Source: Bacteroidales bacterium UBA7009 (lineage in GTDB: Bacteria > Bacteroidota > Bacteroidia > Bacteroidales > Paludibacteraceae). Taken from it: a stretch of DNA of 20,015 nt. The stretch is from positions 1 to 20,015 of the forward strand of contig DJXH01000041.1 of NCBI GenBank assembly GCA_002449665.1, read 5' to 3'. Position numbers and translations under genes: made by a program. Below the pieces are notes generated by a model. That model worked only from the letters and a program-made list of their open reading frames with translations. It made no database searches and had not been told where the DNA came from. Each line of letters opens with the position of its first letter. Position 1 is the first letter of the stretch. This document shows, one piece after another, positions 19,750 through 20,015 of the stretch.

Positions 19750-20015
19750 ATGAACACTCAAGAAATCAAACGCGACCTTGCAGCCCAATTGCAATCGCTT
19801 AGTTCGTTGAAGAAAATTATGGTTGTTCTCGGTTCCCGTCAAGTGGGCAAAACAACACTGTTGCACCAACTGACCGCAGATAAACCTAATGTACTGTCAT
19901 TCGACTGCGATAACATGGACGACCGCCTTGCCTTGGAGAATCGCACTAAGACCGAATCAGCGGCATTGATGGGACACGCATCTACCATCATCATTGACGA
20001 GGCACAGCGCGTGCG
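19750..20015 (+). CDS. AAA ATPase (AAA_14/DUF4143-type), N-terminal part
   Basis: The ATG at 19750 opens a frame of 88 complete codons to the window edge. It has a P-loop, VVLGSRQVGKTTLLHQL (about 25-41), and a Walker B, TIIIDEAQRV (about 78-87), the pattern of predicted ATP-binding proteins with an AAA_14 domain and usually a C-terminal DUF4143. The family is widespread and often multi-copy in Bacteroidota; its role is not established. It is divergent from the giant-protein operon and probably unrelated to it. The C-terminal part is outside the window. Confidence 0.85.
   Translation, partial: MNTQEIKRDLAAQLQSLSSLKKIMVVLGSRQVGKTTLLHQLTADKPNVLSFDCDNMDDRLALENRTKTESAALMGHASTIIIDEAQRV

Overview
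The window looks like Bacteroidota, most likely a Bacteroidales relative. Four promoters carry the phylum's TACCTTTG -7 element, mostly with TTTG about 20 bases upstream. The genes include a fumarate reductase iron-sulfur subunit of the Bacteroides type and a TIGR02172-type kinase. The long operon resembles type IX secretion (T9SS) cargo loci, which are found only in this phylum and its close relatives. Family names come from reading motifs, not from searches.

Layout, left to right. Positions 1-715 hold no convincing complete gene. A leftward promoter at 555-586 drives a roughly 350-nt leader or small RNA that folds into a long imperfect rod (227-423) and a terminator-like hairpin (199-232). 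After this come a small doubtful frame (79-291) and the start of a gene leaving the window (1-65). A divergent rightward promoter (614-645) serves a four-helix membrane protein (716-1171). Convergent to it is a leftward operon of three soluble proteins (3310 to 1184): a TIGR02172-type kinase, a small SpoT/MESH1-like HD hydrolase and a cytidylate-kinase-like protein. Back to back with that operon is a stand-alone fumarate reductase iron-sulfur subunit (3473-4228), which has its own promoter and tandem terminators.

Most of the window (19567 to 4356, leftward) is one apparent operon with a consensus promoter at 19536-19567. It encodes, in order: (1) a PorE-like envelope protein with PD40 propeller, carboxypeptidase-regulatory and OmpA domains; (2) an exported retropepsin-like aspartyl protease, overlapping the first gene by 4 bases; (3) after a 23-bp tandem repeat, a giant secreted protein of about 3,620 residues; and (4) an outer-membrane beta-barrel protein, overlapping the giant gene by 11 bases. 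The giant protein has a signal peptide, an IgGFc-binding-like N-terminal domain, about 37 two-cysteine 'CDS' repeats, an Ig-like domain and a probable T9SS sorting tail. The simplest reading is a surface-adhesin system: fibre, OM barrel partner, peptidoglycan-anchored periplasmic/OM component and protease. This four-gene unit is the most interesting part of the window.

At the right edge a rightward gene for an AAA ATPase with Walker A and B motifs starts at 19750 and runs off the end. I found no tRNA, rRNA, CRISPR array or intact transposon.
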